Shown: piece after piece, positions 1 through 11,198 of the stretch | How positions within the stretch are numbered: position 1 is the first letter of the stretch | How the letters are laid out: each line of letters starts with the position of its first letter | Source of the DNA: Rhabdornis inornatus | Lineage: Eukaryota > Chordata > Aves > Passeriformes > Rhabdornithidae | Assembly (NCBI GenBank): GCA_013397075.1 | Contig: VWZS01004810.1 | Coordinates: forward strand, 536,999-600,998 | DNA length: 64,000 bases | Reading direction: 5' to 3' | Program-made: the position numbers and the translations under genes | The notes under the pieces: model-generated | Seen by the model: the letters and a program-made list of their open reading frames with translations, nothing else | Database searches by the model: none | What the model was told of the DNA's origin: nothing

Positions 1-1144
1 ACTGAAGACTTTGTGGCTCAGGCTGGATGAGTTTCCTGGGGATCTTAGATATTTACTTGTCACCTAAAAACCTGCTGCTGCATCCTTCCAGGTCCTGCTT
101 GCCCAGGTAGCTTGGAGCTTTCTCTTGGCTGAAGGTGGGAGGAGAGGCTCCTCCCTGGGGCTGGCAGAAGTGCTGGCACTGCTTTCTGAATTAGGTGTTA
201 AATAATTTCCTGTCCACTTTGCTGTCAGTAAAGGTGAGAGGAGGACTGGAGTTCAGCTGAGTTCTTCCTCTCCCTTGGAAGGAACCTGTGCTACCATGTA
301 GCTGTTGGTGTGCTGAGCTAAAGAATGGGATGCTGTTCATTGCTGAAAAGCCCTTTCCACATCCAGCACATTTCCCACTGGAAGTTCTTAGAAAGTTGAT
401 TTTTTCTCCCTGCTGCTCCAAGTGTTTTGCCCTGCTGCCCTGGTTTTCCTGGCTAGCTGCAGCAGAAGAGCCCTGTAGGCACGAGGCTTTAGGGCAGAGT
501 TGGCTCAGGGGTGGAAGGGATTCTCCTTGCAGAACTCCTGATGTCATTAGAGAGTGGCAGCACCCTCCTCATGAGCTGAGCCCCTTCCCACTGCCTGGAG
601 AACACCCTGAGCAGTTGGATTTCAGCAGGAAAGAATGCATGGAGTTGTTTGTGTACTGATCTCTTTCTGTGAGAAGGCAAACACAGCCCTTGCTTCTCTC
701 AGGTTCAGAATTGTTCCTCTGGTTGCCAGGTGATCACTGTTTTCTTTTTCCTTCAGTGAATAAAATTTAACTCTCTGTTCTACTCCATCCTTCCTCCACA
801 CTCTCATGTTCCCCATTCCTTTTCCTTTCCCCAGACTGTGCATTAATGCACTTCACATTTTGTAAATCCTCTTCATTCTCCTTTTATCTAATTTTTTAGC
901 TTTTGGCTTGAGACATAGTAGCTTTTATGGACAAAGTAAAAACCATTTTCAACTCTTTAAATCTTTCAAAGGTAGAAGCAATTAAGACACGCTTTTTTTG
1001 TCAAACCATTATCTTAATGCTGTTTGTAGTTAATTCTTAATATTGAGGATAACACTGGCTATAACTTACTTGCTGAGAGTTCTAGTGGGTAATATTATTT
1101 TAATTGTTAGAGATGTGTGAATGTTTCTTTTGAAATTCTCACAG
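1..1144 (+). other. CDK5RAP2: Intron (or unresolved upstream part) of the CDK5RAP2-like gene
   Basis: This sequence lies upstream of the first coding exon I can support. It contains short open frames on both strands, but none resembles the centrosomin family. I found no exon here with a convincing acceptor, donor and family-like peptide. The stretch just before 1145 is pyrimidine-rich and ends in CACAG, so it is best read as the 3' part of an intron whose upstream exon lies outside the window. Confidence 0.6.
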
Positions 1145-1393
1145 ATCCCAGATGTGATGCCTCAGAAGAATTCCGGAAAGATCAGAATAATCCACTGGAT
1201 TTACATGAACTGCTGGCTGAAATCCAGAGCCTGCGAGTGCAGCTGGAGAGGAGCATAGACACCAACAAGTCTTTGCATGAAAAATTAGAAGAGCAGCTTT
1301 CCAAAGGGAAGAGAGAGGAAGTGGGACCAGTGTCAGCTGTTAATATCAACTGTGTGTTGAAGGCAGGCTCTCAGCCCTGTGCAGGACTGGATG
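1145..1393 (+). CDS. CDK5RAP2: Coding exon of CDK5RAP2-like centrosomal protein (coiled coil)
   Basis: This is the first of seven exons encoding the C-terminal part of a centrosomin-family scaffold that recruits gamma-tubulin complexes to centrosomes. The acceptor is a pyrimidine-rich tract ending in CACAG at 1144, and the exon starts in phase 1. The peptide is strongly heptad-like: it includes LHELLAEIQSLRVQLERSID, followed by a LEEQL segment, which is typical coiled coil. The 5' edge is well supported. The 3' edge is not: the donor must be phase 1 to join the next exon, and the best phase-1 GT candidates are at 1394 (ATG|GTACTG) and 1379, both weak. An in-frame open frame runs on to 1509, so read-through or a missed exon is possible. 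The CDK5RAP2 assignment over PDE4DIP rests mainly on the gene desert downstream. Confidence 0.7.
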
Positions 1394-2379
1394 GTACTGT
1401 GCTCTGTGTGCTTTTGGGGACTGCAGTGCCTCATTCTTCAAACTGCTCTTACAGCCTTAAACAACATCAGCTCTCCTCAAATCCCTCTGCTGTTAGAGCT
1501 GGGGTGTGAGGTGCACACTGCACTGTCCTAGAGCCTCCAGCTGCTGCTTCCTTTGCATCCAAACAAAGCATTTGCAGAGTCTCTGGGATGGGAGCATGCC
1601 TGCAATAAATTGCAATAAATTTTGCTTGCCTGGGGGGTTCTTTTTTCACTGCTGAGCTCTATAGTGTTTGCTAAGGTTGAGTGTGTATTACTCAAGAATG
1701 ATCAATAAGTGCACTAAATGGACTCTGGATAAATCAGTTGTCCCCTCTTTGCCCTTGAGGAATATTTTACCTTGATTTCAATCACTGTTAAGTGATGCTG
1801 TTTTAGCAAAGGAAGGAAAGTGTAATGTTTACACCCAGGGTTAGGTTATTGTTCCAGTATTGATGTACATGGGATACAGAGGGCACAAGAATCTTCCTCC
1901 TTAAAGTGCTCTGCACATCCAGATAAAACCACATGGACCAGAAAGATTCCTTGGAATGTCAGCAGCTGAGTTCTTGGGATGTGCTTTTCTCATAGGTGCT
2001 TAGGAAATTTGGAAGTCCTGAAGGAGGAGTATAGAGACAATCTTTAGTCTGAAAAATGTCCTACTTCTTGTGGAGTTAATGGGAAGCTTATATTTGTTAA
2101 TAAAATATGTTCACCAGGATGTATTTTAGATTTTTTTACCTGTGGCTTGATTTTGGGAGATACCTAGAGTTTGGATAGATGCTCAGGTATAAATGTAGGT
2201 AAATACTGGAAGATCCATGGCATGATAATAGAAAAATCATCTGGTTTTCCAAAGTCCAAATCTAACATCAACAATAAGAAGAATTGAAAAGCTGGGAGGG
2301 TTGGGTTTTTTTTGTTTTTTTTTCTTAGTGCATGTAAACATCTAATAATACAGCTTTCCTTCTCCCTTTTTATATGTAG
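1394..2379 (+). other. CDK5RAP2: Intron
   Basis: This is an AT-rich stretch of about 1 kb between two phase-compatible exons, ending in a pyrimidine-rich tract and ATGTAG at 2379. I see no repeat or additional exon in it. Its 5' boundary is uncertain because the donor of the preceding exon is weak. Confidence 0.6.
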
Positions 2380-2469
2380 AAAATCTCTGCAACTGCCCTG
2401 TTTCCAGGAGAAGCATCTGTGAGCTGCAGAAGCAGCAGAACAGACGCTGCATTTCAGCAGAGAAACCAG
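2380..2469 (+). CDS. CDK5RAP2: Short coding exon of CDK5RAP2-like protein, 90 bp
   Basis: The acceptor is a TTCTCCCTTTTTATATGTAG tract ending at 2379, and the donor is CCAG|GTACAC at 2470. The exon is phase 1 at both ends, and the frame is open throughout. The peptide carries SICELQKQQNRRCISAEKPG at its end, a polar, helix-forming stretch. Its last base (g) joins the GT that opens the next exon, making a glycine codon, so the reading frame runs unbroken across both junctions. The frame continuity, not a recognised motif, is the main support. I do not assign a separate function to this segment. Confidence 0.65.
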
Positions 2470-2559
2470 GTACACCCAGACCAGGAGAAGTCGAGCACAA
2501 ATTAATTTTTTTTTTTTTTGTGCGAGGATAAAAAAAATGACCCGATTTTCCTACCCCAG

Positions 2560-2819
2560 GTATTCAGGCAGCCCCTAAGCATGAGGTGGACAGTGCCTCC
2601 CTGTGCAGCAGCTCCTCGGGCTCCAGCAGGACGTGCACCCCACGCCTGGTGCCCGGCCATCGCATGTGGGCGGACAGGAACGGCCGGCACGTCCTGGGGC
2701 TCATCGAGGACTACGATGCCCTGAGGAAACACATCTCAGAGGGCCAGCAGGTGCTGGCAGACATGGAGGTTGCACTCAGGGAGGTCGCTGGCACCCAGCT
2801 GCAGGAGCCTGGAGTAAAG
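2560..2819 (+). CDS. CDK5RAP2: Coding exon with the conserved GHR-W-ADRNGRHVLGLIEDY block
   Basis: The acceptor is the tract ending CTACCCCAG at 2559. The donor is a strong AAG|GTGAGC at 2820. The exon enters in phase 1 and leaves in phase 0. The peptide has a serine-rich stretch (SASLCSSSSGSS), then a motif shared by CDK5RAP2 and PDE4DIP (GHRMWADRNGRHVLGL, followed by IEDYDALRKHISEGQ), then a helical tail. This block is the clearest sign of the family outside the CM2 motif, and it lies upstream of CM2 as expected. The exon is more GC-rich than its flanks. Close neighbours are the 90-bp exon upstream and a probable LTR about 60 bp downstream in the intron. Confidence 0.85.
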
Positions 2820-5408
2820 GTGAGCTCTGAAATCTGCTAAAGCAGGGCGGATGTAGCTGGGGGTTAGGGATTTAACCCTTTGGAGCGGCGGAAATAAGAC
2901 ACACAGCTACGTGGTCATCCCTCGGGATAGGAAGGAGACAACTTTATTCTGAAACACCTTGCTTGAATAGAGCCTCTTGCAACTCTAGGGACAGAATACA
3001 GATGATTGGTCCAGAGAAAGTGACACCTCTTTCCCAGGCCTTGTCATGTATCCAGCAGGTGTATTATCTATAAATTCTTCTCTTATGTTTACATTAGAGG
3101 AAAACAGCTAGCTTTGGGAAAGAACCCTGGCTAAGCCTGAGAAAACTGGACTGGAAGAACTCTCACAAGAGGTTTTTCTGGGCCTGAACAACCACAGGTG
3201 GATTTTTTCCAGAGGCACAAAATGGTGTGAAGGGAAGGATTGACTGAATAACTCAGGATGCCTCAAGCTTGGCACAGTCATCATCTAGATGGACTCAGTG
3301 TGATTCTGGGTTAGTTAATTCTAGGCCTGCAAGCAATCTCACCTTCAGTTTTGGCTTTAAATGAGGTAAAACTGCCTGGTTTTGCTATGGAAATTGGTGT
3401 TTGTTGCGCTGGAAATGATAAAAAAGCCAAACAAAAGCAGCAGACGAGAACCCCAGGTAAAAATCTAAAATGCTTTAAAAAGAATTTAAACTAGGGGTAT
3501 ATAAAAAGAATTAAAATAATTAAGATTTTCATATAACGAAGGCTTGAGAGAAACCCAGGAAATATGTGACAATTGAAAGAAATGTGATACAGAGCTGATA
3601 AAGTTCTCCCCTTAGTTGAATTCATCCTTTTAGTAACACCAGGTTATAACTGTACATTAAAGATTGATGTATGCCGACGAGGCTTGTTTCATATTACATT
3701 CATATTTCAGGGAAGATTTTTTTATATTTTTCTGCTTCCTGGTTATCAGTTGAATATTTAACAATATCATAGGCTAGTCCAGAAATTTGAATATTTCATT
3801 AATGATCAAATACTGTCTTCTGGGACTCAGTGTATCATCCTTGCTTCATTCTCTGGCAGTGTTAGCCTCTCATGGTGCTCGTGCTGCAGTCTTAAGGATG
3901 CTTAACCAATAAAATGTTTATTTTGTCTTGAATAACCTCAGTCCTTTTTGTCTAGAATAGGAGAACTTGTTAGTGTTTACTTCTGCTGATTTCCTCTTAT
4001 GTGATATTAATTTTTGGACACAGTTAATGATGGCATTTTTGGGGTGGTTTGAAAAGACAAATTTGCCTACAAGCTTCAATTAAAGAGAAAGAACAATCTG
4101 TGCATGTCTGTGGCATCTAATAAGGAACTAAGAAACTTAAACCCCAGCAGGAAGGGCCTGGATTGAGCATGGAAAACAGCAGCCAGTGGTAGAAATAATG
4201 AACCCTTGGCATGGAGGGTGCTCAGAGACACTGACTGGAGGCAGTCTTGAGGATAGATTATGCCAGTGTTTAAAAAATTCCATGTAGTGCTTTCCTGCCT
4301 TGGAGAGGGAAAGGAAACTCAGTGTCTAATGAAGGTCCTTTTCACCCCTATGATTTTATGATAATATAAATGCTGTAAAAGCCATGCTTGCTGCTCTTCA
4401 GAAAACAGAAGGTCTTAACTGCAGGGATAAATTTGTGCTACTTATTTTTGCAGTTATAATTAGTGAAGCTGTTGAAGGTGCAGTCTGCAACAATTCTGAA
4501 ATTCTTTTTGTGGTATCACATGTGTGCTCACACAGTCAAATGATGCCTGAATGACACTTAAGACTCTCTGAAGTATCATATATTTCCCAATGACCTAGTT
4601 AACATACTGATAATGACTGGAAAAGTAATCTCTCTAAGTTTTTAACTTGTTTTGTTGGTGTAAAGATAAAAGCAGTAAGTTTCACAATTTGCAGTTTCAT
4701 ATCAAGCTTTACATCACCGAAGTTTCAGACTACTTAGCAAATGGGATATTTTATGTGACAGGAGGATTCTGGTTTGATAACAATGCTAAATAAATATTCA
4801 GATTGTATCCTGCATGGGGCAGGAACTGCAAATGCTTTTCTTTCATTGCCCTTCCCCCTTCTGTAGCACCATTGCTTTGGTAATTCATTTGCTCCCCTCA
4901 CATTCTTTCCCTCCTTTATTTCACATTTATGCGATTTCTTCCATTTGGTTTTCTCATCTGTCAGCAGAGGAAAACATTTTATGTGTACCCTGATAGTTAT
5001 TTTAGCATTAAATGGAACAGTTTAAAGGGTCTGCTAAGGAAGAAACATCTATATTGCTTAAATTGATGTCTGTAATCATTGACTTTCAAAGAACATGACA
5101 CAAAATGCAAATGAAGAAAGAAGAGAGTTGCCAACTGTTACCATGTGGCATAGCAAATCTAGTAAATATAATCTATTGTTAATCATAGTTATTGATTAGG
5201 ATAAATCCCCTCCCTCGCTGAAATTCTCAGATAATACATAATTCAGCATCCTTTGTTAACTAACAAATTAGCTTTTATGGCACACAATGGCTGTGTACAT
5301 TATCTTAAATATGAGTATTCTTCAGCTGGATTAAACACATTAATTAAGATTACATTTTCCTAATGGTTTAAGTATAAAATATAAAATGTCTCTAATCCTG
5401 TGATACAG
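2820..5408 (+). other. CDK5RAP2: Intron containing the antisense LTR
   Basis: This is a 2.6-kb intron with a strong GTGAGC donor and an acceptor ending TGATACAG at 5408. Its first part is occupied by the probable LTR at 2881-3341. The remainder is AT-rich, with no open frame longer than a few dozen codons in the sense direction and no repeat family I recognise. Confidence 0.75.
2881..3341 (-). mobile_element. Probable solo LTR of an endogenous retrovirus, antisense in intron
   Basis: Read on the minus strand, this segment has an LTR-like layout. It shows a CCAAT-like box (GGACCAATCA), a degenerate TATA-like stretch (GCTCTATTCAAGC, plus positions 2961-2973), an AATAAA signal (plus 2943-2948), and about 62 nt of U5-like sequence ending CCGCTCCA at 2881. 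If the element starts at 3341 it begins TGAGATTGC, and both flanks then carry the 4-bp duplication CCTT (2877-2880 and 3342-3345). The right edge is tentative, because short duplications like this occur by chance. No internal viral gene is present. I do not recognise the family. Confidence 0.42.
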
Positions 5409-5555
5409 GTACCAGAGCAGGCATCCCTGCATGGCTTTTCCACCAGCACTCACACAGTACAGCAGATTTTAGAAGAGGCTGCACGTTCCCTGAAGCTTCT
5501 CTGGAGAGTTTCTGTTCCCCTGAAAGCTGCTCATGGTGCTGCTCAGGGCATTCAG
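5409..5555 (+). CDS. CDK5RAP2: Coding exon with ILEEA-RSLKLLWRVSVP block
   Basis: The acceptor ends TGATACAG at 5408 and the donor is TTCAG|GTACTG at 5556. The exon is 147 bp, 49 codons, phase 0 at both ends. The peptide begins VPEQASLHGF and contains QQILEEAARSLKLLWRVSVP, a helix that I recognise as shared by CDK5RAP2 and PDE4DIP shortly before the C-terminal CM2 motif. Skipping this exon would keep the frame, so an alternatively spliced form is possible. The open frame continues through the donor for another 66 codons, but that extension has no family resemblance and ends in repetitive sequence. Confidence 0.82.
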
Positions 5556-7498
5556 GTACTGCTGGGCTTCTTCTGGCCTTGCTTGGTTTGGTTGGGGTTT
5601 GGGGGTGATTTTTTGGGCTTTGGGGATGTCTCCAGGAAGATGCACCAGTTACAGATGCACCAGTTACAGATGGGGCATTTGGGAAAATCTTTAGAGAATC
5701 ATGAACCCAGTCTCTGGACACATGGATTTAGTGTAAGGCTGAGCATGTCCTGATCATCTTGTATGGCCAGGTGTTCATTTCCAACATACTTTGTAAAAAA
5801 GATAGGATATAAAATCCTGTTATGTGAGAGTCAGGAAATCCAGGGAGGTGGCAAATGCTCCACCTCAACAAGAAAAGGTTTGGGCTCCCTGTTAGTTGAA
5901 CAAAATTCAATTTGATTATGTGTGTATTGGTAAAAAGGGAAACATCAGCAAATTTGATGTAATCTCAGCTACATTTTCCTTTATGTTGTTGATGCCAAAG
6001 CTGTAAAAAAAGAAGCTTTTGTAAAAGTGTGACAAAACCCCAGGACAAGTTTTATAACACTTTAACTAAAAAGGATTACACTATGCAAATGAATAAAAGT
6101 AAACTAAATGAGGAATGAAATATCTCTGCTGTCAGAATACCACCACTCAGCATTGAAACTGTTTCAAATCCTGGCTTTAAAATAAATGTAAAGTGGTTTC
6201 ACTGAGGTTTTTGTATGTGGTTATTAAGGGAAGCAGGATATTTCTGGGGAAAAAAAAAACCAAACTCAAACTTTGGGAAAATAGACATTTTATATATATA
6301 ATTTTATAACATTTTGGTGATATTTTTTAGCATCCTTAAATATATAAAATCACAAAAGCAGTGGGAGTGAAGTTTACTGTCTGATACATTCACTGATGTT
6401 TCAGCTCCAGATTTGGGTTGCCTTGGCACAAGCGTGTACTTCCATTTTTATCCTCATGTGTGTAATCCATGCAGACAGCTCCATGCTGGCCTGGTTTGCA
6501 GGGACTGAACATCCCTCACCCACACAGGGCTTTCAGGATGTGGGGGATGCATCTCCTGCTTTCCTGTCACTGATCTGAACCTTGATTTGGATCAGTCACT
6601 TCTGAAAGGCTGATCTTCATATGTGTGGGGATCCGAATTCCCAGGATGCTCCTAATTGCAGCCTAATAGAACCTTTTCTGGAGTTTCTTACCCAACACCC
6701 CCTGATCTTAAGGATATTAGATTGCTCCTGGTGTCTTAAATGCAGAATATGAAAGAATTTCTCTCTTTCTTGAAGTTTGGATTCTGAAATACTTTGAGTA
6801 CTCAGTGCCTTCTGTGCAGCCCTACAGGAGTTGTGAGTAATCAGCTCTTCTGCAGAGATAAATAGTGGGGGCAAATTCGAAGTTTTATGGCTTAACAAGT
6901 GGGACAACAAGGAAAAAAGGTCCGAGCTTAAATCTGCACAAGGACCGAAATCAGTGACACTGGCAGACGTGCCAGGGCTTCTCACAGTCCTGGTATACAA
7001 GTCACTGGCCAGAGCTTTGTTGGGATTGGTGGTGAAAACTGAACCTTAATAATGATACTGTCAAATAATGTTGCAATTAAACTGTCCCAGTGCCTTTTAG
7101 CCCTGTGATAAAGGCAGCATCAGCCATTAACAGAACACAAGGAGGAAGCTGGAATTCTGAACCTGGCAGACAGGGCACTCATCCCTTGGCTCTGGCCTTC
7201 CTTATCTTTCCTAGTTTAGAACAAAGGTAGGCACCAGTCTAATAGACTTTGCTCAGTCTAATAGAAAAATGACTTGCACTAAATTCCAGCTAAGAATTGT
7301 AGTTGTATCACAGAGAATCTCGTGTCATGGTGGATGTGAAGGAGGAAGGCCAGGACTCAGTGCTGGTCCTTCACTCCTCTGAGTTGTTGGTGCTCCAAGG
7401 AAGCTTGAGGGTTCTTGTAGAAAAGTATTGAGCAATTCCCAGTGCAGAAAGTACTTTTAGCTAGTAGTTTAATATCTTACTTTCTTCTCTCAATTTAG
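5556..7498 (+). other. CDK5RAP2: Intron
   Basis: This is a 1.9-kb intron. Near its start a 15-bp unit (ATGCACCAGTTACAG) is present twice in tandem around 5639-5668. A TATATATA run lies near 6291-6300. The 3' end has a long pyrimidine tract ending CAATTTAG at 7498. I found no exon or transposon in it. Confidence 0.75.
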
Positions 7499-7637
7499 GA
7501 TGAAGGAATGAAAGCAGAAATATTTAGGTTACGTAAGAAACTGTCTGAGCAAGAGAAGAAGTTGCACAGCACAGTGAAACGCCTGCACTCCACAAACCAG
7601 CTGAAAGAAAACATGGAGAAAGTCATCATTGACCAGT
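7499..7637 (+). CDS. CDK5RAP2: Coding exon, first half of the CM2 motif
   Basis: This exon begins the C-terminal CM2 region. In CDK5RAP2 that region mediates binding to pericentrin and AKAP9 and localises the protein to centrosomes and Golgi. The acceptor ends CAATTTAG at 7498 and the donor is CAGT|GTGAGT at 7638. The length is 139 bp, phase 0 in and phase 1 out. The peptide has a basic coiled coil (IFRLRKKLSEQEKKL) followed by HSTVKRLHSTNQLKENMEK, which is close to the family signature. The split leucine codon (T|TG) joins it exactly to the exon at 10557. This is the most diagnostic exon in the window for the centrosomin family. Confidence 0.9.
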
Positions 7638-10556
7638 GTGAGTGTGTGCTTTAATGATGATTCTGATTTTATTTCTGTAGTCTGTGGTTATCTTTAAAAT
7701 TGGTGTTCCCTCGTGTTCTCCAGCTGTGACCAACAGGCTCAGGCTGTGCTGAACTGATGGAGCCTCATTCCAGTGGGTAGAAGCTGCCCAAAGCACAAAA
7801 GGCTGTAGAGAATATCATGGGAAACTGTTCAGGGTTTTACACAAACCACTGATAATGTATCAACCAATGCAGCTGCCACCAATTCCTACTTGGATTATTC
7901 CATTTGGGATACTCTTGTTTCTATTTTACAGCACTTTTGGAGAGAGGCAAAATTACTATTTGCTGTAAATGTTTTCAGCCAAAGTTTTTGACATTGTCAA
8001 AACTGCGATTTTGCCTCAGTCTTAATGAATGTGGTGTTGAGCTTTTACATTTTCTGAGGTACTGCCCTGCAAGGAGCTCTGTCAGTGCTCTGCACCAGAC
8101 TAAGTGCAGGAGAACAAGCTCAGAATAAGGGAAACAAAAGCTTGCTGTGAGTAATTTTTTTAAGAAAAATTAGGGCATGCTGTGGAATTATATTTTACGC
8201 TTAGTGACCCATGTCTAGAAAATTATCTGGAAACATGAAAACAAGTGGGACATAGGGAGTATTGTAGCTGTGTTAAGCCAGGAGTCTGTTTGAAGAGATC
8301 CGTCTCTGCTGCTTTAGACTTTAATCACTTACCAGAAGAGATCTGAATGGAGCTCTCCTCTGCCTTCCTGCTGCAGCAATATGTGTATTGTGGGTGGAGG
8401 AGTTCATTTTCTTCTGTAAAAAATAAAAATTCAAAAGATCCATTCTTACCTCCTCTGAAAGTGGTGGGATTGAATGGCTCATTAGTCCTTGCTGGAGTGG
8501 CACTTGTGTTATCAGTAATTAATCTAGACTGGAAAATTTTCCTCACCATATAAAGTTATAAAAATACCCATAATATTATATGTTGCTCAAGTCAGTTAAA
8601 TACAATTGTAGAGTGATGAATGTTATTTTGCTCCATTGCCTGTAATTTTTATATCTAAGGCCCATATATCTTCTGCCTGCAGATTTTTGTTGTTTCAAGC
8701 ATTTATGGGCTGATGTTTGGTCACTTCTTTGAAAATTGCTGTATGATATGTGTACAAATTACTTGTATTAAATCATAAATTATGTTTTGTTCAGGTTATA
8801 GAGCCAAAAAGCTCAGATGTAAAAATCAAAGCTATTCTATTATGTCTTTCCAAATGATATCCCTGGGGTAGATTCACTGGTCTGGTTTGTCCAGTTCCAG
8901 TGTCATCTCAGACACATTGGGTGAGTTCAGAGCTAGGCCAGGTATAAATCAACAGAGATTTTACCCTTATAGCCAGAATGTCCCTGAGCCACCCCACCCA
9001 CACTTCCCTAAAGCAAACAGTGCCTGTTGCCCTAAATTTGCTCACTGTTTTTTCAGGGCATTCAGCCTCCTCTGAACGAGGTGCTGAGAAACTGAAACCT
9101 GCATTTTGTGAAATCTCTGTGATGCAAATCCCTGCTTGGAGAGCAGCAGCTGTGCCAGCAGTGGCACAGCTGCCAAATTCTCGTCATCGGCTGAATTTAA
9201 TAGTTTTGATTTAGAAAAATCCAGTTTGCCAGGTGAAATGAGTTTACTAGCAGAGCTCTTCTGAGCAGACAGCTCTGCCACACAAATAGACCTGGATGTG
9301 ATTTTCTCCAAGTTTCATTGATTATGGGAATTATGGATGTCGAGTTGCCTTTGTCTTAAAAGAGCAATTTCAGAAATGTTTCTAGTTTGCATCTGTACAC
9401 AAATTCCTGGCTAAGCCTACAGCAAAACTGGGAGACCACCTGAAGCTGCTGGATTTTATCAGGTTGCTTATACTCAGTTTTGATATTTCTTTCCTTGTCC
9501 TTTTGCTAGCAAGGAAGGAAAAGCACTGTAGTAGGTGACCTTGCCTTCATTCTGCACACATCCTGGCACCTGCCTGCTCCAGTGAGGATATTCAGGTTCC
9601 CTCTGTTACGTAGCTGAACATTCCTAAATATATTTAGAGGCAGAGACTGGAACATTCTTGTGGCTCAGAGTCTTCTGTGTGCTCTCTCTGGTGAGAGAGC
9701 TCATTGCTTATAAACCTCATCTGAACCTCTGAGCATGGAACAATGCAGTGCCAAATTGCAGTAATCTGCCAGGGGTGTAATTATCTCGTGACAGCTCTAC
9801 CCTTGGAGTTGTTGGCTTCTTATTGTTGTAATGAAAAATCTTTATTATGGCTAAATTGTTTATTTTTGAGACCGGAATATCAAATTGGTGCTTGTGAGTG
9901 GTGCATTTCAGCAGTTACAGAACTGACACAGATTAGAGACTCACATATTTAACCTGACATTTCTAAATACCACTTCTGTTTGGAAACACCTCCTCCTCCA
10001 TTCACAGGTCTCCTGCTGGCCCCACAGAGACAGACAGGGCTGGATGAATGGAGAAAACCTGGAACCCTTCAGAGCAGGCCACTGGTTTTTGATTTCCCCG
10101 TGGCACAGGGAGGTTGCTTTGTCCTTGAACTGACTCCTTTTGCCATCTGTCCTCTTCTCCCCCTCCTAACTGCCCTCCCCAGCCCGAGCAGGATACTTGA
10201 AGGATCAAAGTGGAGTTAGACCATGCATCATCTCCCCTTAAAATGAACAGAAAACCTTCCTGTATGACTTGGGTGGAGTGGAAGGATGAGCATGGCAGGG
10301 GCTGTGCAGTTCTCAGGTGGTACCTGCAGTGCTGAGCTTTGCCCGTTTCACGTGCCAGAAAAACTTCAGAAACACTTCCAGGATGCTTAGGTTTGAAAAG
10401 CAGATTGTGGAACACAGGCCAGCAGCAGGAAATGACATCCCAGGGGTGGCACTGCTCTGAACCTGCAGTCCTGAGGGAATCCTCCTGCTCAGACATTATT
10501 TCATATTTGGTCATTTAGAAAGACAGTATTCTTTTTAATCTCCTCTTTCTTTCCAG
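7638..10556 (+). other. CDK5RAP2: Intron
   Basis: This 2.9-kb intron has a GTGAGT donor and an acceptor tract ending TTTCCAG at 10556. It contains several unrelated open frames on both strands, the longest being 170 codons on the minus strand at 10002-10514. None has a recognisable motif. No interspersed repeat is evident. Confidence 0.8.
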
Positions 10557-10603
10557 TGGTTTTAACACATGATGTCTTGAAGAAGGCTAGAGGAAACCTG
10601 GAA
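10557..10603 (+). CDS. CDK5RAP2: 47-bp coding exon, second half of the CM2 motif
   Basis: The acceptor is a CTCTTTCTTTCCAG tract ending at 10556, and the donor is a near-perfect GAA|GTAAGT at 10604. The exon completes a leucine codon begun in the previous exon and encodes VLTHDVLKKARGNLE. With the preceding residues this gives IIDQLVLTHDVLKKARGNLE, the conserved core of CM2. It is too short to appear as an independent open frame, and it was placed by splice phase and by the peptide. It leaves in phase 0. Confidence 0.9.
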
Positions 10604-11087
10604 GTAAGTAAAATTTTTGCTTGTGTTGAATTCCTTGGTCTCTGCTAGTCAGAAATACACAGTGCTGTGTCAGGAGCATTTTGCAGAATTAGTCTGATTT
10701 GCTTTAGGTTTGCTACCTAATCAAGCCTGGGTGACAGCAGTTTAGTGTGATAAATAGCCTGCTGTGTTTGATGGCTGAATTAAGAGTTTTATGAGTGACC
10801 ACATAAACACCTCAACCCTCTCCTTCCTGATGCTTTCCCTAGATTAATATTCATGTCTGTCATCATCTTTCAGCAGTTCATTTCCAGGAGATCACAGCCT
10901 GATAGCCCGAGTTCACACTGACACCCTTGTTAAAAGCTGGAGCTGTGTTAGTCACTGGTGGTGCTTTTATTTTTTAACCACAGAGCCAACAGGGGAAGCT
11001 TTTGGAAGCAGCTCTGTGCTGGTGCAGGGTGTTCAGTCACTGGGAGTGTTTCAGTAATCGCTGCTCACATTTGATTTCTCCCACCAG
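10604..11087 (+). other. CDK5RAP2: Last intron
   Basis: This is a 484-bp intron with a GTAAGT donor and an acceptor ending CTCCCACCAG at 11087. It holds no repeat or alternative exon that I can support. Confidence 0.8.
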
Positions 11088-11198
11088 GTTCAGAGTTCAC
11101 TCCCAGAAGGATGCAATGCATTCCCTGACTCTGAAATCCCATCCTTCTCCTCACACCCCTCCGCTCTGAATAACTGTACAATTAAAATTTTCCTCTAA
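11088..11198 (+). CDS. CDK5RAP2: Terminal coding exon and stop of CDK5RAP2-like protein
   Basis: The acceptor is TTTCTCCCACCAG at 11087, entered in phase 0, and the stop TAA is at 11196-11198. It encodes 36 residues directly after CM2, starting VQSSLPEGCNAFPDSEIPSF and ending IKIFL. A short tail following CM2 fits the family, in which CM2 lies at or near the C-terminus. The tail is serine- and proline-rich and unlikely to be structured. With this exon the seven exons total 1,043 bases. After the leading split codon that is exactly 347 codons including the stop, so the frame is consistent throughout. Confidence 0.8.
   Translation, partial: VQSSLPEGCNAFPDSEIPSFSSHPSALNNCTIKIFL

Noticed and set aside
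288..659. A 123-codon plus-strand open frame upstream of the first exon
   Set aside because: It is not coiled-coil in character, lacks a donor in a usable phase, and resembles no centrosomin-family segment.
703..729. A 27-bp in-frame microexon candidate (acceptor TTCTCTCAG, donor CCAG|GTGATC)
   Set aside because: The sites are plausible, but the nine-residue peptide has no family resemblance and phase 0/0 does not match the phase-1 entry of the next exon.
1..11198. Assignment of the gene to PDE4DIP (myomegalin) in place of CDK5RAP2
   Set aside because: The two share the motifs seen here. The long downstream desert fits CDK5RAP2 better. A protein alignment would decide it, so the assignment remains less than certain.
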